A stretch of 64,000 nt of DNA from Erwinia mallotivora (GTDB lineage: Bacteria > Pseudomonadota > Gammaproteobacteria > Enterobacterales > Enterobacteriaceae): NCBI RefSeq assembly GCF_000590885.1, contig NZ_JFHN01000053.1:124001-188000 (forward strand), written 5' to 3'. The stretch's first letter is position 1, and every line of letters starts with the position of its first letter. Below, in pieces: positions 1-8,151 of the stretch. The notes under the pieces are model-generated. The model did no database searches, was not told the origin of the DNA, and saw nothing but the letters and a program-made list of their open reading frames with translations. The translations under genes were made by a program, and so were the position numbers.

Positions 1-1550
1 CCACAGTTTTTTTGCGCCATCAGCAGGAAACCATTCATCCTCAGCGCCAGCTGGATCTCATCTAACAATGCGATCTTTTTGGTGATCTGGTGCTGCACCG
101 GCAGGTTGATATTTTGTTGCAGGTTTTCTGCCATGCCACTGGTCAGCGAGACTTCTGCCATACGTCCCATTTCCCCCAGCAATTCATAAAGGTGCAATAC
201 GGGTGGACGAACGCTGCAATAACTGACCCCCAACTGAGTATGGATGGGCAGGCCGTTCCAGCTCAGGTGATAATCTTTCAGCCTGGCCGCAATGTTTTCG
301 ATTCTTGCCGTATGCTCCCTGTCAGTCAGGCGCATAACCAGATCGAATCCCGGCAGTTGATAAACCTCCTCCCCCGGAAGTAACTCAGGCTTGAGATAGT
401 TTGCCAGCCCACGTTTGTACTGAATGCGCACCCGTAAACCGTATGTCCGGGTGAGACGATCAAGATCGGGAATACTGATAAAACAGAGCGTGGAACATGG
501 ATGGCTGCTCAGTGCCTTATTCAGCGCCCGAAGATTGGGTAAGTTCATGACAGAATCATTCAAGGCTGCCGCCCTGACTCTGGCGATGGTACGCCGCTGT
601 CGTGAACTGATGACGGAGATAAACAAAATGCTCAGGCTGAACACCAGCAGATTGGCCGACAGCACCGATAAATATCGGGGATCAACAGATATATTTATAA
701 AACGATCGTGGAGCTGATACAGGACAATCAACAGTATCCCCCAGCTGAGCGAAGTAAACAGATAACCAAAACGCACCGCCGCCCAAAGCATCAGCGGCAG
801 CAGTAAGGGTAGCCCGTAGTCGGTGTTCAGCAGATTATGCTGAGGTTCACTGACGCGGGTCAGCGCCACCAGAAAAAAAACGATCACCCCCCACCAGAGC
901 AGATACTCCATCAGCCTGACATTGGGGGAAGACTGAGACCTGATGCGCAGGTAACAGAGATAAATAAATCGCGGGTTGCGAAGGCTGCGAATAAACAGAT
1001 AGCAGATCTGAATCATGGTCAGACAGGTCAGCTGTAAGGACTGCAAATTGAGCAGCGTATGCAGGGAAAAAGGCTCACGCGAGAAGACGGACTGGTACAA
1101 GGGCAGCAAACCAAGAGAGGTCATCAGTTGCATCAGCGAGGTCAACAGGGTGGGCACAAAAAAAACCAGCCAGAATAAACGTGCCGGCATCACCTCCAGA
1201 TTGCCATAATCCACACGCCATCTGCGCAACGTCTGCAGGCGATAACCCGTCCAGCCGCACAGCAGAGTCAGAAGGAATATGCCAACGATTATGATCGCCT
1301 GCATCATATCGTAACGGAAAAAATAGCTGCTGCTCAGACTGAGAATAATGCCCGGAACCGCTCTCCAGTCAAATACCAGCAGCATCGCTACCATCAGAGC
1401 CAACGGGAAATAGATCAGGTAGAAATAGCCGTCCGACATCCATAGCCTCACCGACAGCAGCATGGCGACAGGCATTAATAACAGAGGCAAAAGTAAAGCT
1501 AATCCCCAATTACTTCGGGAAAAACGGTTAAGCCATAGGGAGAGGTTCAT
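1..1550 (-). CDS. pdeF: Cyclic-di-GMP phosphodiesterase PdeF (YfgF), 5' part, runs off the left edge
   Basis: The reading frame begins at an ATG (complement of 1548-1550) and stays open to base 1, giving about 516 residues. The N-terminal ~300 residues hold about eight hydrophobic segments of MASE1 type. A degenerate GGDEF domain follows, with no GGDEF signature but clear YfgF landmarks: NLPNLRALNKAL, RIQYKRGL, EEVYQLPG and LGVSYCSV. The frame then enters the start of the EAL domain (FLLMAQ) where the window ends, so the catalytic EAL residues cannot be seen. In E. coli this inner-membrane enzyme hydrolyses c-di-GMP under anaerobiosis and lies next to yfgG, as here. The last codons lie in a run of seven T (minus A7) at 8-14, where a one-base slip would give another plausible reading, so integrity past this point is uncertain. 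Confidence 0.9.
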   Translation of the reverse strand, partial: MNLSLWLNRFSRSNWGLALLLPLLLMPVAMLLSVRLWMSDGYFYLIYFPLALMVAMLLVFDWRAVPGIILSLSSSYFFRYDMMQAIIIVGIFLLTLLCGWTGYRLQTLRRWRVDYGNLEVMPARLFWLVFFVPTLLTSLMQLMTSLGLLPLYQSVFSREPFSLHTLLNLQSLQLTCLTMIQICYLFIRSLRNPRFIYLCYLRIRSQSSPNVRLMEYLLWWGVIVFFLVALTRVSEPQHNLLNTDYGLPLLLPLMLWAAVRFGYLFTSLSWGILLIVLYQLHDRFINISVDPRYLSVLSANLLVFSLSILFISVISSRQRRTIARVRAAALNDSVMNLPNLRALNKALSSHPCSTLCFISIPDLDRLTRTYGLRVRIQYKRGLANYLKPELLPGEEVYQLPGFDLVMRLTDREHTARIENIAARLKDYHLSWNGLPIHTQLGVSYCSVRPPVLHLYELLGEMGRMAEVSLTSGMAENLQQNINLPVQHQITKKIALLDEIQLALRMNGFLLMAQKNC

Positions 1551-1657
1551 TGAGCTGTTTACAGGTTTTCTGAGCTGGATATACCCAAACAAGGGTGGGT
1601 GTTCAGGCATGGCCAGATGGATAGTGCGCAATACTAAGCATAATGGGCTTATATAAT

Positions 1658-1671
1658 TTGACTTAAGTCAA
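1658..1671. promoter_or_regulatory. FNR-like palindrome between pdeF and yfgG
   Basis: The site TTGACTTAAGTCAA is a perfect 14-bp palindrome. It matches the FNR consensus TTGAT-N4-ATCAA with a symmetrical T-to-C change in each half. It lies 108 bp upstream of the pdeF start. E. coli yfgF is known to be FNR-regulated, so this is a reasonable candidate operator. A TATAAT hexamer lies directly beside it at 1652-1657. Binding itself is inference. Confidence 0.5.
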
Positions 1672-1851
1672 TAACAGGTTTTTTTCTTTCGGAATGCCGG
1701 CTGTTCAGCCATCATTTATCATTGGCAATCTATCCTTTGTCAGCCATGTTGGCAGACGGCTGGCGGTTGACATTGACCCATTAGTCAAGCTGTGACTAAA
1801 TGGCACTCTCGCCTTCAGGCTAATTTCGGGATTAACTGCGTGAACCACGCT

Positions 1852-2019
1852 ATGCCATTCAAAAAACGCAAAACAACCAGCCGGATGACCCGCATTATAT
1901 TACTGGTAAGCTTTATCATCTTACTGGGGCGACTGATTTATGTTGTGCCCGGTGCTATCGCTCACCATCAACAGAAAAAGCAGGATGTTGCCGCCCCCGT
2001 TACCGCCAGCAAAGAGTGA
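1852..2019 (+). CDS. yfgG: Small membrane protein YfgG (DUF2633 family)
   Basis: The 55-residue protein starts at MPFKKRK and has a basic N-terminus (KKRKTTSRMTR). One membrane segment (IILLVSFIILLGRLIYVV) follows, then a short polar tail. The SRMTRI(I/V)LL block is the hallmark of YfgG. An in-frame ATG upstream at 1792 would add 20 residues, but family alignment favours 1852. E. coli YfgG is about 63 residues and has been linked to nickel/cobalt stress tolerance, although its mechanism is unknown. The gene is divergent from pdeF, as in E. coli, and a T-rich hairpin terminator follows at once. Confidence 0.75.
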   Translation: MPFKKRKTTSRMTRIILLVSFIILLGRLIYVVPGAIAHHQQKKQDVAAPVTASKE

Positions 2020-2044
2020 GGTTGACGGTCAGCATGTCTCACCT

Positions 2045-2072
2045 GGTTGTCCGTATCAGCACAACCTTTTTT
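2045..2072 (+). terminator. Rho-independent terminator of yfgG
   Basis: Stem GGTTGT (2045-2050) pairs with ACAACC (2061-2066) and is followed directly by six T. It separates yfgG from mgtE, so mgtE must have its own promoter. Confidence 0.7.
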
Positions 2073-2170
2073 GTTTCACCTGATTTAAATCATACTTAAA
2101 ACCTGCTCCGCCAGCTGGTGGGACAGCCTCTAACTCCAGCGGCAGCCTTCGCAGGCACAAGGGAATTTTT
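2073..2170 (+). other. mgtE 5' leader, GC-rich and potentially structured
   Basis: This 98-bp leader lies between the yfgG terminator and the mgtE start. It contains the near-palindrome CCGCCAGCTGGTGG (2109-2122) and further GC-rich blocks that could pair (GGCAGCC near 2140). An RBS-like AAGGGA lies just before the ATG. It does not resemble an M-box (too short, and no M-box core is recognised). It is listed because Mg transporter leaders are often regulatory; no function is claimed. Confidence 0.25.
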
Positions 2171-3607
2171 ATGTCTGTCATTCACTCACACGCCCAGCAA
2201 CTCTCTGAAATCCGTGCCCGTATTCTTAATCTGTTGCTTAACGACAGTGACCTCGTTGATACCCTGCTACAACGGACTCCTGAAAAGAGTGAAACCGACA
2301 GCAAAGCACACGAGCAACACATTAAGGAGATAAAAAGCTATATCACCCTGCTTCATGCGGCTGACCTCGCAGACCTGCTGGAGGCACTGCCCGGGGATGA
2401 GCGCCTGGCATTGTGGCAGCTTATCGGGACCCGGCGGCGTGGTATGGTGCTGGTTGAAGCCTCAGAAAGTGTCTGGGAAAGTCTGACCGAAGAGATGAGC
2501 GACCGCGACCTGCTGCGGGCGATTGAACCCCTGGATATCGACGATCAGGTTTACCTTGCCAGATATTTGTCACGTGACTTAACCGGTCGGCTGCTGACAT
2601 CGCTTGAGCCTGCGCAGCGCTCACGCGTACTTGAAGTGATGGACATTGACCGCGATCGGGTGGGTCGCATCATGGACTTCAAGCTGGTGACCATGCCTGC
2701 TGATGTCTCACTGGCGACCGTCCAACGCTACCTGCGGCGAAAAAAATCAATTCCTGACGGCACCGATAAGCTGTTTATTACCGATGAAAACAATATGTTG
2801 CTGGGCGAACTGTCACTGACTGATATTCTGCTTAACCAGCCAGAAATGTTGGTTGCAGAAGCAATGAATGATATGCCGGTGACATTCCGGATCGATGATA
2901 AAGCTGAAAACGCGGCGGGCGCGTTTGAGCGCTACAATCTGATTTCTGCTGCGGTAATCGATGCCAAAGGCAAACTGATGGGCCGGGTTACCGTGGAAGA
3001 CGTCATCGACCTGGTCAACGAAGAGAATGACAGCAACATCCGTAAGATGGGCGGGGTGAATCCCGACGAAGATGTGTTTGCGCCGGTACAAAAAGCCGTA
3101 AAAACCCGCTGGACATGGCTGGCCATTAACCTGTGTACCGCATTTGTCGCATCCAGGGTGATAGGTTTGTTTGAAGATACAATCTCTCAACTGGTGGCGC
3201 TGGCAACATTGATGCCCATCGTTGCCGGTATTGGCGGCAATACCGGTAATCAGACCATTACCATGATTGTACGGGCGCTGGCACTGCATCAGGTTGAGCC
3301 CGGCAATTTTACCTTTCTGATTGCCCGCGAGCTGGGCGTGGCGTTGATCAACGGTCTGTTCTGGGGAGGGATTATGGGGGGCGTCACCTGGGCAATGTAT
3401 GGCAATCCGTCACTGGGCGGTGTGATGATGCTGGCAATGATGCTGAACCTGCTGTTGGCTGCGTTGATGGGGGTGCTGATCCCGCTGATTATGATCAAAC
3501 TTAAACGCGACCCGGCGGTCGGTTCCAGCGTGCTGATTACCGCACTGACCGACACGGGGGGCTTCTTTATTTTCCTTGGCCTGGCCACTCTTTTTCTGCT
3601 GCATTAA
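2171..3607 (+). CDS. mgtE: Magnesium transporter MgtE
   Basis: This 478-residue protein matches full-length MgtE. The N-terminal ~140 residues form the helical MgtE N domain (HAADLADLLEALPGDER). A CBS pair follows at about 145-270, then a connecting helix and five membrane segments from about residue 315. The pore signature PIVAGIGGNTGNQT and the later DPAVGSSVLITALTD motif are present. The family forms a homodimeric inner-membrane channel for Mg2+ whose CBS/N domains close it when cytosolic Mg2+ is high. The ATG has an AAGGGA Shine-Dalgarno sequence upstream. E. coli K-12 lacks mgtE, so this is the first accessory gene after yfgG. An MgtC-family gene (31445-32095) also lies in this window. 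Confidence 0.93.
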   Translation: MSVIHSHAQQLSEIRARILNLLLNDSDLVDTLLQRTPEKSETDSKAHEQHIKEIKSYITLLHAADLADLLEALPGDERLALWQLIGTRRRGMVLVEASESVWESLTEEMSDRDLLRAIEPLDIDDQVYLARYLSRDLTGRLLTSLEPAQRSRVLEVMDIDRDRVGRIMDFKLVTMPADVSLATVQRYLRRKKSIPDGTDKLFITDENNMLLGELSLTDILLNQPEMLVAEAMNDMPVTFRIDDKAENAAGAFERYNLISAAVIDAKGKLMGRVTVEDVIDLVNEENDSNIRKMGGVNPDEDVFAPVQKAVKTRWTWLAINLCTAFVASRVIGLFEDTISQLVALATLMPIVAGIGGNTGNQTITMIVRALALHQVEPGNFTFLIARELGVALINGLFWGGIMGGVTWAMYGNPSLGGVMMLAMMLNLLLAALMGVLIPLIMIKLKRDPAVGSSVLITALTDTGGFFIFLGLATLFLLH

Positions 3608-3700
3608 GAGAACCGCGCCATTTAACGGGGCAACCGCATTTCTGTGCCATGTTGACTCGCTGTCAGCAAGGTCATTGTGCTTATCTTTGAAGGTATTAAC

Positions 3701-4771
3701 ATGCGCGAAAACTTCAGCCAGGATACGATTGCAAAACTCGCAGCACGAGCTGGCTATGTCTGTTCCTTTCCGGGTTGTCATATTCCGACGTCCGGCCCTT
3801 CACTGGAGTCTGCCACTCAGACAGCCAATACCGGGAATGCGGCACATATTTGTGCCGCATCGCAGGGAAAAGGCGCGCGCAGACGTCTGGATATTTCAAA
3901 ATTCGATAAAAGTCTGCTGTCAGACTACAGCAACGGCATCTGGATGTGCGAAACCCATGCCAAAACCATCGATACCGACGAGGTGCGTTTTACGGTGGAG
4001 ATGCTGAATCGCTGGCGCGAACTGGCAGAACTTCGTGCCCACTTACAGCAGACAATCAAAAGCCCGCTCTGTGATTTTCTCCACAAGGGAAATGAGGTTC
4101 CACTGGCACAGGTTAATCGCTCTTTTATGCAAAACGACCTCGCTGCCATAAATGAAATCTGCGACGCGGTCGAGTTCAGTTATATTTATGACGTCTGGGG
4201 TAAAGACGTTGGCATTGCCATCAGGGACATCGCCGGTGAATTACTGATTAATGCCTTCAGGCATGGCGGCGCAACTGAATTCAAAATTGATATTAATTCC
4301 GATCGGGTATTGATCACGAGCGATGACAGGCCGTTCAGTTTTGAACAGTTACTCACCGATCCTCAATGTCATGGAGGACAGCAGGCTGCCGCATCGCTAA
4401 TGAAGCGAGGTGACCGTCTGGTGACTGCATATCGCCGGGAAAATAACAGTAATATTCTGGAAATCACCTTTATTACCTCGCAGGAACAGATCATTAAGAG
4501 CAACAGTTGTGCTATCAGCTTCACCGACTTCTTTTCAGATCTGTCGCGTCGTAGTGAGCTACCCGATGTCTATATCAGTTGCGAAACCATCTATATTGTT
4601 GTGCCTTCGGGTTTTCATATTATTCCCAGCACAGGGCTTGAAATGGGCAGGCATTTAAAGGAGCTGGCGCAAACCGGTAAGAAAATGGTGTTAATTTGCT
4701 CCAGAACCTCAGAGGATGTTATCTCAAAGCTGGAGTCTTTCGTTCCGGGCCTTGAGGTCAGGCAGATTTGA
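3701..4771 (+). CDS. HNH-nuclease-like / GHKL-ATPase fusion protein, candidate defence protein
   Basis: The start at 3701 is chosen over a GTG at 3677 because GAAGG lies 7 nt upstream (356 residues). Residues 1-115 carry an HNH-type fold: C21 and C26 (CSFPGC), H49 (NAAHICAAS), N78 (NGIWMC), C83 and H86 (CETH), then the usual FTVEMLNRWRELAE helix. This zinc-bound HNH module is common on defence-associated proteins. Residues ~165-270 look like a GHKL ATPase fold, with an N-box (E180, N184 in GELLINAFRHGG). The G1 box is degenerate (SDDRPF instead of DxGxG). The last ~90 residues form an alpha/beta domain resembling the STAS-like tails on some HATPase proteins. The gene stands alone between mgtE and a broken lipoprotein gene. 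Nuclease and ATPase activity are inferred from motifs; I do not recognise a named system. Confidence 0.7.
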   Translation: MRENFSQDTIAKLAARAGYVCSFPGCHIPTSGPSLESATQTANTGNAAHICAASQGKGARRRLDISKFDKSLLSDYSNGIWMCETHAKTIDTDEVRFTVEMLNRWRELAELRAHLQQTIKSPLCDFLHKGNEVPLAQVNRSFMQNDLAAINEICDAVEFSYIYDVWGKDVGIAIRDIAGELLINAFRHGGATEFKIDINSDRVLITSDDRPFSFEQLLTDPQCHGGQQAAASLMKRGDRLVTAYRRENNSNILEITFITSQEQIIKSNSCAISFTDFFSDLSRRSELPDVYISCETIYIVVPSGFHIIPSTGLEMGRHLKELAQTGKKMVLICSRTSEDVISKLESFVPGLEVRQI

Positions 4772-4824
4772 AGCGCCGTAGCCAGAGCGATACAGCCCCT
4801 TCAGTAATCTGTGTATGAGAACAA

Positions 4825-4846
4825 GGTGACCCGTTTACCGGTCACC
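4825..4846. terminator. Hairpin downstream of the HNH-GHKL gene
   Basis: GGTGACC (4825-4831) pairs with GGTCACC (4840-4846) across an 8-nt loop, 54 bp after the stop codon. There is no T tract, so termination activity is uncertain. The stretch 4847-5014 holds nothing else recognisable. Confidence 0.35.
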
Positions 4847-5014
4847 TCTCAGCTGTACAGGTGGAGTGCGGTAACTATCCATTGATGACTAAACAGCGGT
4901 GATAAAAGCAGGCTGACGTAGTTTCAGCTTTTGTTTTCGAGCTGGAGTAATGATCGCAGCGTTTATATTCTGAGACAGCCACTTTCTGCCACGAAGGCAG
5001 AAGAATTTATCTTA

Positions 5015-5439
5015 TCAACAGATAAACTCGCTGAGAGACCGGTTAATATCCACCACCTTTAACGTCTCTTTATCCCGCCATAAATAAAATGTCACGCTAT
5101 CGCTATTTCCGCTTCTGGCAATTTCACCTTCTCGTATTGAATTAACGGAAGCAACATACTCCTTACCATCCATAATTCAAAACCAAAAACAGAAATACAT
5201 TTATCTGAATATATTTCAACAGCATTTTTCGCTATAAATTCCTTATCTAAAAAAAGGCTTGCCATTACCGATTTTCTTAATGGTTAATGACGATGTTTTT
5301 TCTCGTTCAGAATCAGGTAATTTGACACATAGCTGGTTATCAACGGTTGTGATATCAGCCCGATGAATTTGTGACCGTGGATCATTTATGTGACAGGATG
5401 TGATAAGTAAAACCAAAAAAATGCGCTTATGATTTTCAT
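5015..5439 (-). pseudogene. Broken periplasmic lipoprotein gene (DUF7480-like, T6SS-immunity-like)
   Basis: Reading the minus strand across three frame changes reconstructs one small lipoprotein. It starts MKIISAFF with a signal sequence ending in the lipobox LLITSC. It continues through QLCVKLPDSEREKTS and EIYSDKCISVFGFE, and ends DGKEYVASVN...SVTFYLWRDKETLKV before a TGA. This order of motifs (VDNQLCVK, KC...FGF, Y-W) is typical of lipoproteins annotated as putative T6SS immunity periplasmic lipoproteins. The breaks lie in the A7 run near 5415-5421, in the A7 run near 5249-5255, and near 5180. Two breaks in seven-base homopolymers could be true decay, slippage-based switching, or assembly error. 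No effector partner lies beside it. Confidence 0.65.
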
Positions 5440-5662
5440 CTTATCGCCCTCTTATAAAATTGATGGGATAATGTTTTTCTGTAAAAAAATAACGTATCTC
5501 CACCCTGATAACCGGCCTGATGGCCGATTTATTTTCTCAATCCATTTACACCATAAGTCTTTAACAAAAATAATCAGCAATGCTCGTCAATAATTAAACT
5601 TGAATACTCACCACAGACCTCATTTAATAACCGTTTTATCCACCCTGTGTAAGGCTCCTGAA

Positions 5663-6622
5663 ATGCGTAACGATGCCATCTGCTACAACGAGTTTGGTGT
5701 GCCAGAAAAAATCCTGAAACTGGAGAACAGAGACTTCAAACCCTACAGGCAGGGTGTGTTGCGAGTGAAAATGCTCTTTTCACCGGTTAATGCTTCCGAT
5801 CTTATTCCGGTGACGGGCGCTTATCATCACCGGATCACACTTCCCATGGTTGCAGGTTATGAAGGGGTCGGTTATGTCACGGCAGCACCGGACTCCCACA
5901 GGTATCTTACAGGGCAGCGAGTACTACCGCTGCGTGGAGAAGGGACATGGCAAACACTGGTCGACTGCCCTGCTGAATACGCAATTCCTGTACCCGAAGA
6001 GATCAGTAACGAACTGGCAGCGCGGGCATATATCAACCCCGTTGCCGCATTAATGATGCTACGTCTGCATCCTCCTGCTGACAGACATATACTCCTGACC
6101 GCTGCCGCCTCAGATTGCGCACTCCTGCTCGGACAATGGGCGCTTCGCCTCGGCGCAAAAAAGGTAACAGGGATTCATCGGTCACCGCTTCACGCGAAAA
6201 GATTAAGTGAATGCGGCATTATCCCTGTTTCACAACACGACAGTGCAGCGGTGCAAAAAGCTATTGCAGCTTCCGATCTGGTTTTTGATGCCGTAGGTGG
6301 AGAACTTGCTGAAATTATCTTGCAACAACTTGTCTCGTCCGCAACGTTCGTTTGCTACGGATTGTTATCCGGCAAAACTTTCCGCCAGCGAGATCGTTTC
6401 CCGACTGTTCACTGGTTCCACATTCGAAATCAGCTGAATAATGTTGATGTGACTCAATGGCATGCCATGTTCAGGGATATATGGAAACTTATGAAATCAA
6501 GCTACTACAGTGAAGTGGTAAAATTTCCCTTCGACCACTGGGAAAGCGCAATAAATTATTACCGCCATTCAGGGCGTCAGGCTAAACCGCTTTTACAATG
6601 GGGACATATCCCGAATATCTGA
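5663..6622 (+). CDS. MDR-superfamily zinc-free oxidoreductase (enoyl reductase/quinone reductase-like)
   Basis: The start at 5663 is preferred to 5600 because AAGG lies 8 nt upstream and homology begins at MRNDAICYNEFG (319 residues). The N-terminal GroES-like domain shows FSPVNASDLIPVTGAY and GYEGVG. The Rossmann half has LTAAASDCALLLGQWALRLG, in which the usual GxGxxG nucleotide loop is replaced by an alanine/serine-rich form, as in 2-enoyl thioester reductases. Zinc-binding cysteine clusters are absent, so it is not a zinc alcohol dehydrogenase. It probably reduces an unsaturated carbonyl or quinone with NADPH; the substrate is unknown. It stands as a single gene in the accessory block. 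Confidence 0.7.
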   Translation: MRNDAICYNEFGVPEKILKLENRDFKPYRQGVLRVKMLFSPVNASDLIPVTGAYHHRITLPMVAGYEGVGYVTAAPDSHRYLTGQRVLPLRGEGTWQTLVDCPAEYAIPVPEEISNELAARAYINPVAALMMLRLHPPADRHILLTAAASDCALLLGQWALRLGAKKVTGIHRSPLHAKRLSECGIIPVSQHDSAAVQKAIAASDLVFDAVGGELAEIILQQLVSSATFVCYGLLSGKTFRQRDRFPTVHWFHIRNQLNNVDVTQWHAMFRDIWKLMKSSYYSEVVKFPFDHWESAINYYRHSGRQAKPLLQWGHIPNI

Positions 6623-6716
6623 GTCGACTTTCGCTTTCCGGACGTCATCGTTCTTCAGTTTTTTTAACCGCTCTGAATTCGCTGCATTTGAGGACAATAA
6701 TCACCTCGGTGGAAAG

Positions 6717-6763
6717 GCCCGGTCCGCTAACCGGGCAAGGAAAAGCCCACACACAGGTGGGCT
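6717..6763. terminator. Tandem hairpins between the MDR gene and hipA
   Basis: Two GC-rich hairpins lie between convergent genes: GCCCGG (6717-6722) with CCGGGC (6731-6736), and AGCCCAC (6744-6750) with GTGGGCT (6757-6763). There is no strong T tract, so a role as terminator for the MDR gene or hipA is inferred from position. Confidence 0.4.
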
Positions 6764-6863
6764 CAGCTATCATTTGAAATCGGTCAAACTTATACCATAC
6801 CGCGAAAGCTATTTTTTATGGTGCTGACAACCGAGGTGATATAAGTATGCGGAAATTTGATCA

Positions 6864-8138
6864 TCAAAGACCCAAAGCTTCCTTCACCTGCGGGCTTTCA
6901 AAGGCTGGTGCAAGCATCTTAATGTCTTTTGCCGTCATTCCCAACGCCGAAGCAAGAGGACGCCATCTATCTCTAATAATTTCCGCCATGACCTTAAGAG
7001 CCTCGCAAGCTTCATCGGTGTCGATATTGAAAAGCTGCGCCGCATCCAACACCTCCAAAATATTGAGTTCATTCCCGTGGATATCACTTATCGCGGTCTT
7101 TAGGGTGCCACCAGGTGACGGGTCGGGATTAATATCATAGGCGGGGGATAGAGCCCAGCGATTAGCTGTTCGGATGAAGCCGTGATTACGCAGATGATCG
7201 TCTGTATTCTGGATCAGCACAGAATAAGCCATTCGTGTCCAGAGCTCGACCAAATCATCACCAGCACCATTTATCATCATCTGCTCAGCTATAGAGACAT
7301 AGTTTGATGGCTCGGTTCCCGCTAAGCCCATAAAAGTCTGTGCGGTAATAAAATGGATACGACGAGGGTTTTTAGCATCTTCATAAGACCGATCAAAACG
7401 CTTAATCAAGGCCACAGGAAATTGGCCAGCTACGACAAGTAGTCTGGCTTCAGAAACCGTCATTCCTATTTCCCCCGCGAGACGAAGAGTAAGAACTTCG
7501 GCACGCGCCATATCATATTCATCACCCTGCTTAGGCAACTTCGCTATCCAGATAGTCTGGTCCTCATCACGCACATTTACTTTTGGTCTCGCGCCGCCTA
7601 ATGAGCCTGCCGCATCAAGCAATATTTGTCCGGCAAGCAATTTTGCCCGGTTTTCTCGATAATGAGTAGGATCTGCTTCTAAGGCGCGAACCTCATGAAT
7701 CATAGTCTCGAGTTCAATGAGTCTTGGTATAGAATAGGCCTTTTCCCCGGTCCGGGGCTGGGCCAGAGGAAGCGCGTCCCATGCATCGCTCTCATAAAAA
7801 CGAAGTGCTCCCGAACGCAGGAAATCATCGACCCCAATCAGGTACTCAAAATCATTCATTGCACGACCACCATTCGCTACACGCATAATAGCGCGCCCCC
7901 AGGAATCAGGCGTGCTATCGGCGATCGGCATCACAAGGGGAGATGAATTTCCTTGCAGGCTGGCCGACGCGACTATCTGGCTGCGCAGCATGAAGGGAGA
8001 GAGATCATAGCCCTCCGGATTATCGATCCAATTCGGCGCATAGGTGAAAACGGAGTTCTGTCGCACCCCGTCGACGTTAAAATCCAACTGCCCTACCAGA
8101 CCTTGACCATCCATCCAAACGTAAAGTCTTTGCCTCAT
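6864..8138 (-). CDS. hipA: HipA-family serine/threonine kinase toxin
   Basis: This 424-residue protein carries the HipA architecture. The N-terminal coupling domain reads LYVWMDGQGLVGQLDF. The phosphate-binding loop is SLGGARPKV (about 179-187). The catalytic loop is NTDDHLRNHGF and the metal-binding element is SPAYDINP. HipA toxins phosphorylate a tRNA synthetase or similar target and halt growth unless bound by HipB. The gene lies 13 bp downstream of a HipB-like antitoxin gene on the same strand, the standard hipBA order. Its length agrees with the family (about 420-440). The target is not predictable from sequence. All visible kinase motifs are intact, so it is probably active. Confidence 0.92.
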   Translation of the reverse strand: MRQRLYVWMDGQGLVGQLDFNVDGVRQNSVFTYAPNWIDNPEGYDLSPFMLRSQIVASASLQGNSSPLVMPIADSTPDSWGRAIMRVANGGRAMNDFEYLIGVDDFLRSGALRFYESDAWDALPLAQPRTGEKAYSIPRLIELETMIHEVRALEADPTHYRENRAKLLAGQILLDAAGSLGGARPKVNVRDEDQTIWIAKLPKQGDEYDMARAEVLTLRLAGEIGMTVSEARLLVVAGQFPVALIKRFDRSYEDAKNPRRIHFITAQTFMGLAGTEPSNYVSIAEQMMINGAGDDLVELWTRMAYSVLIQNTDDHLRNHGFIRTANRWALSPAYDINPDPSPGGTLKTAISDIHGNELNILEVLDAAQLFNIDTDEACEALKVMAEIIRDRWRPLASALGMTAKDIKMLAPAFESPQVKEALGL

Positions 8139-8151
8139 ATCAATTCTCTAA

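Noticed and set aside
1..14. Frameshift in pdeF at the T7 run at the window edge
   Set aside because: Both possible readings keep a plausible alignment over the few visible residues, and the following sequence lies outside the window.
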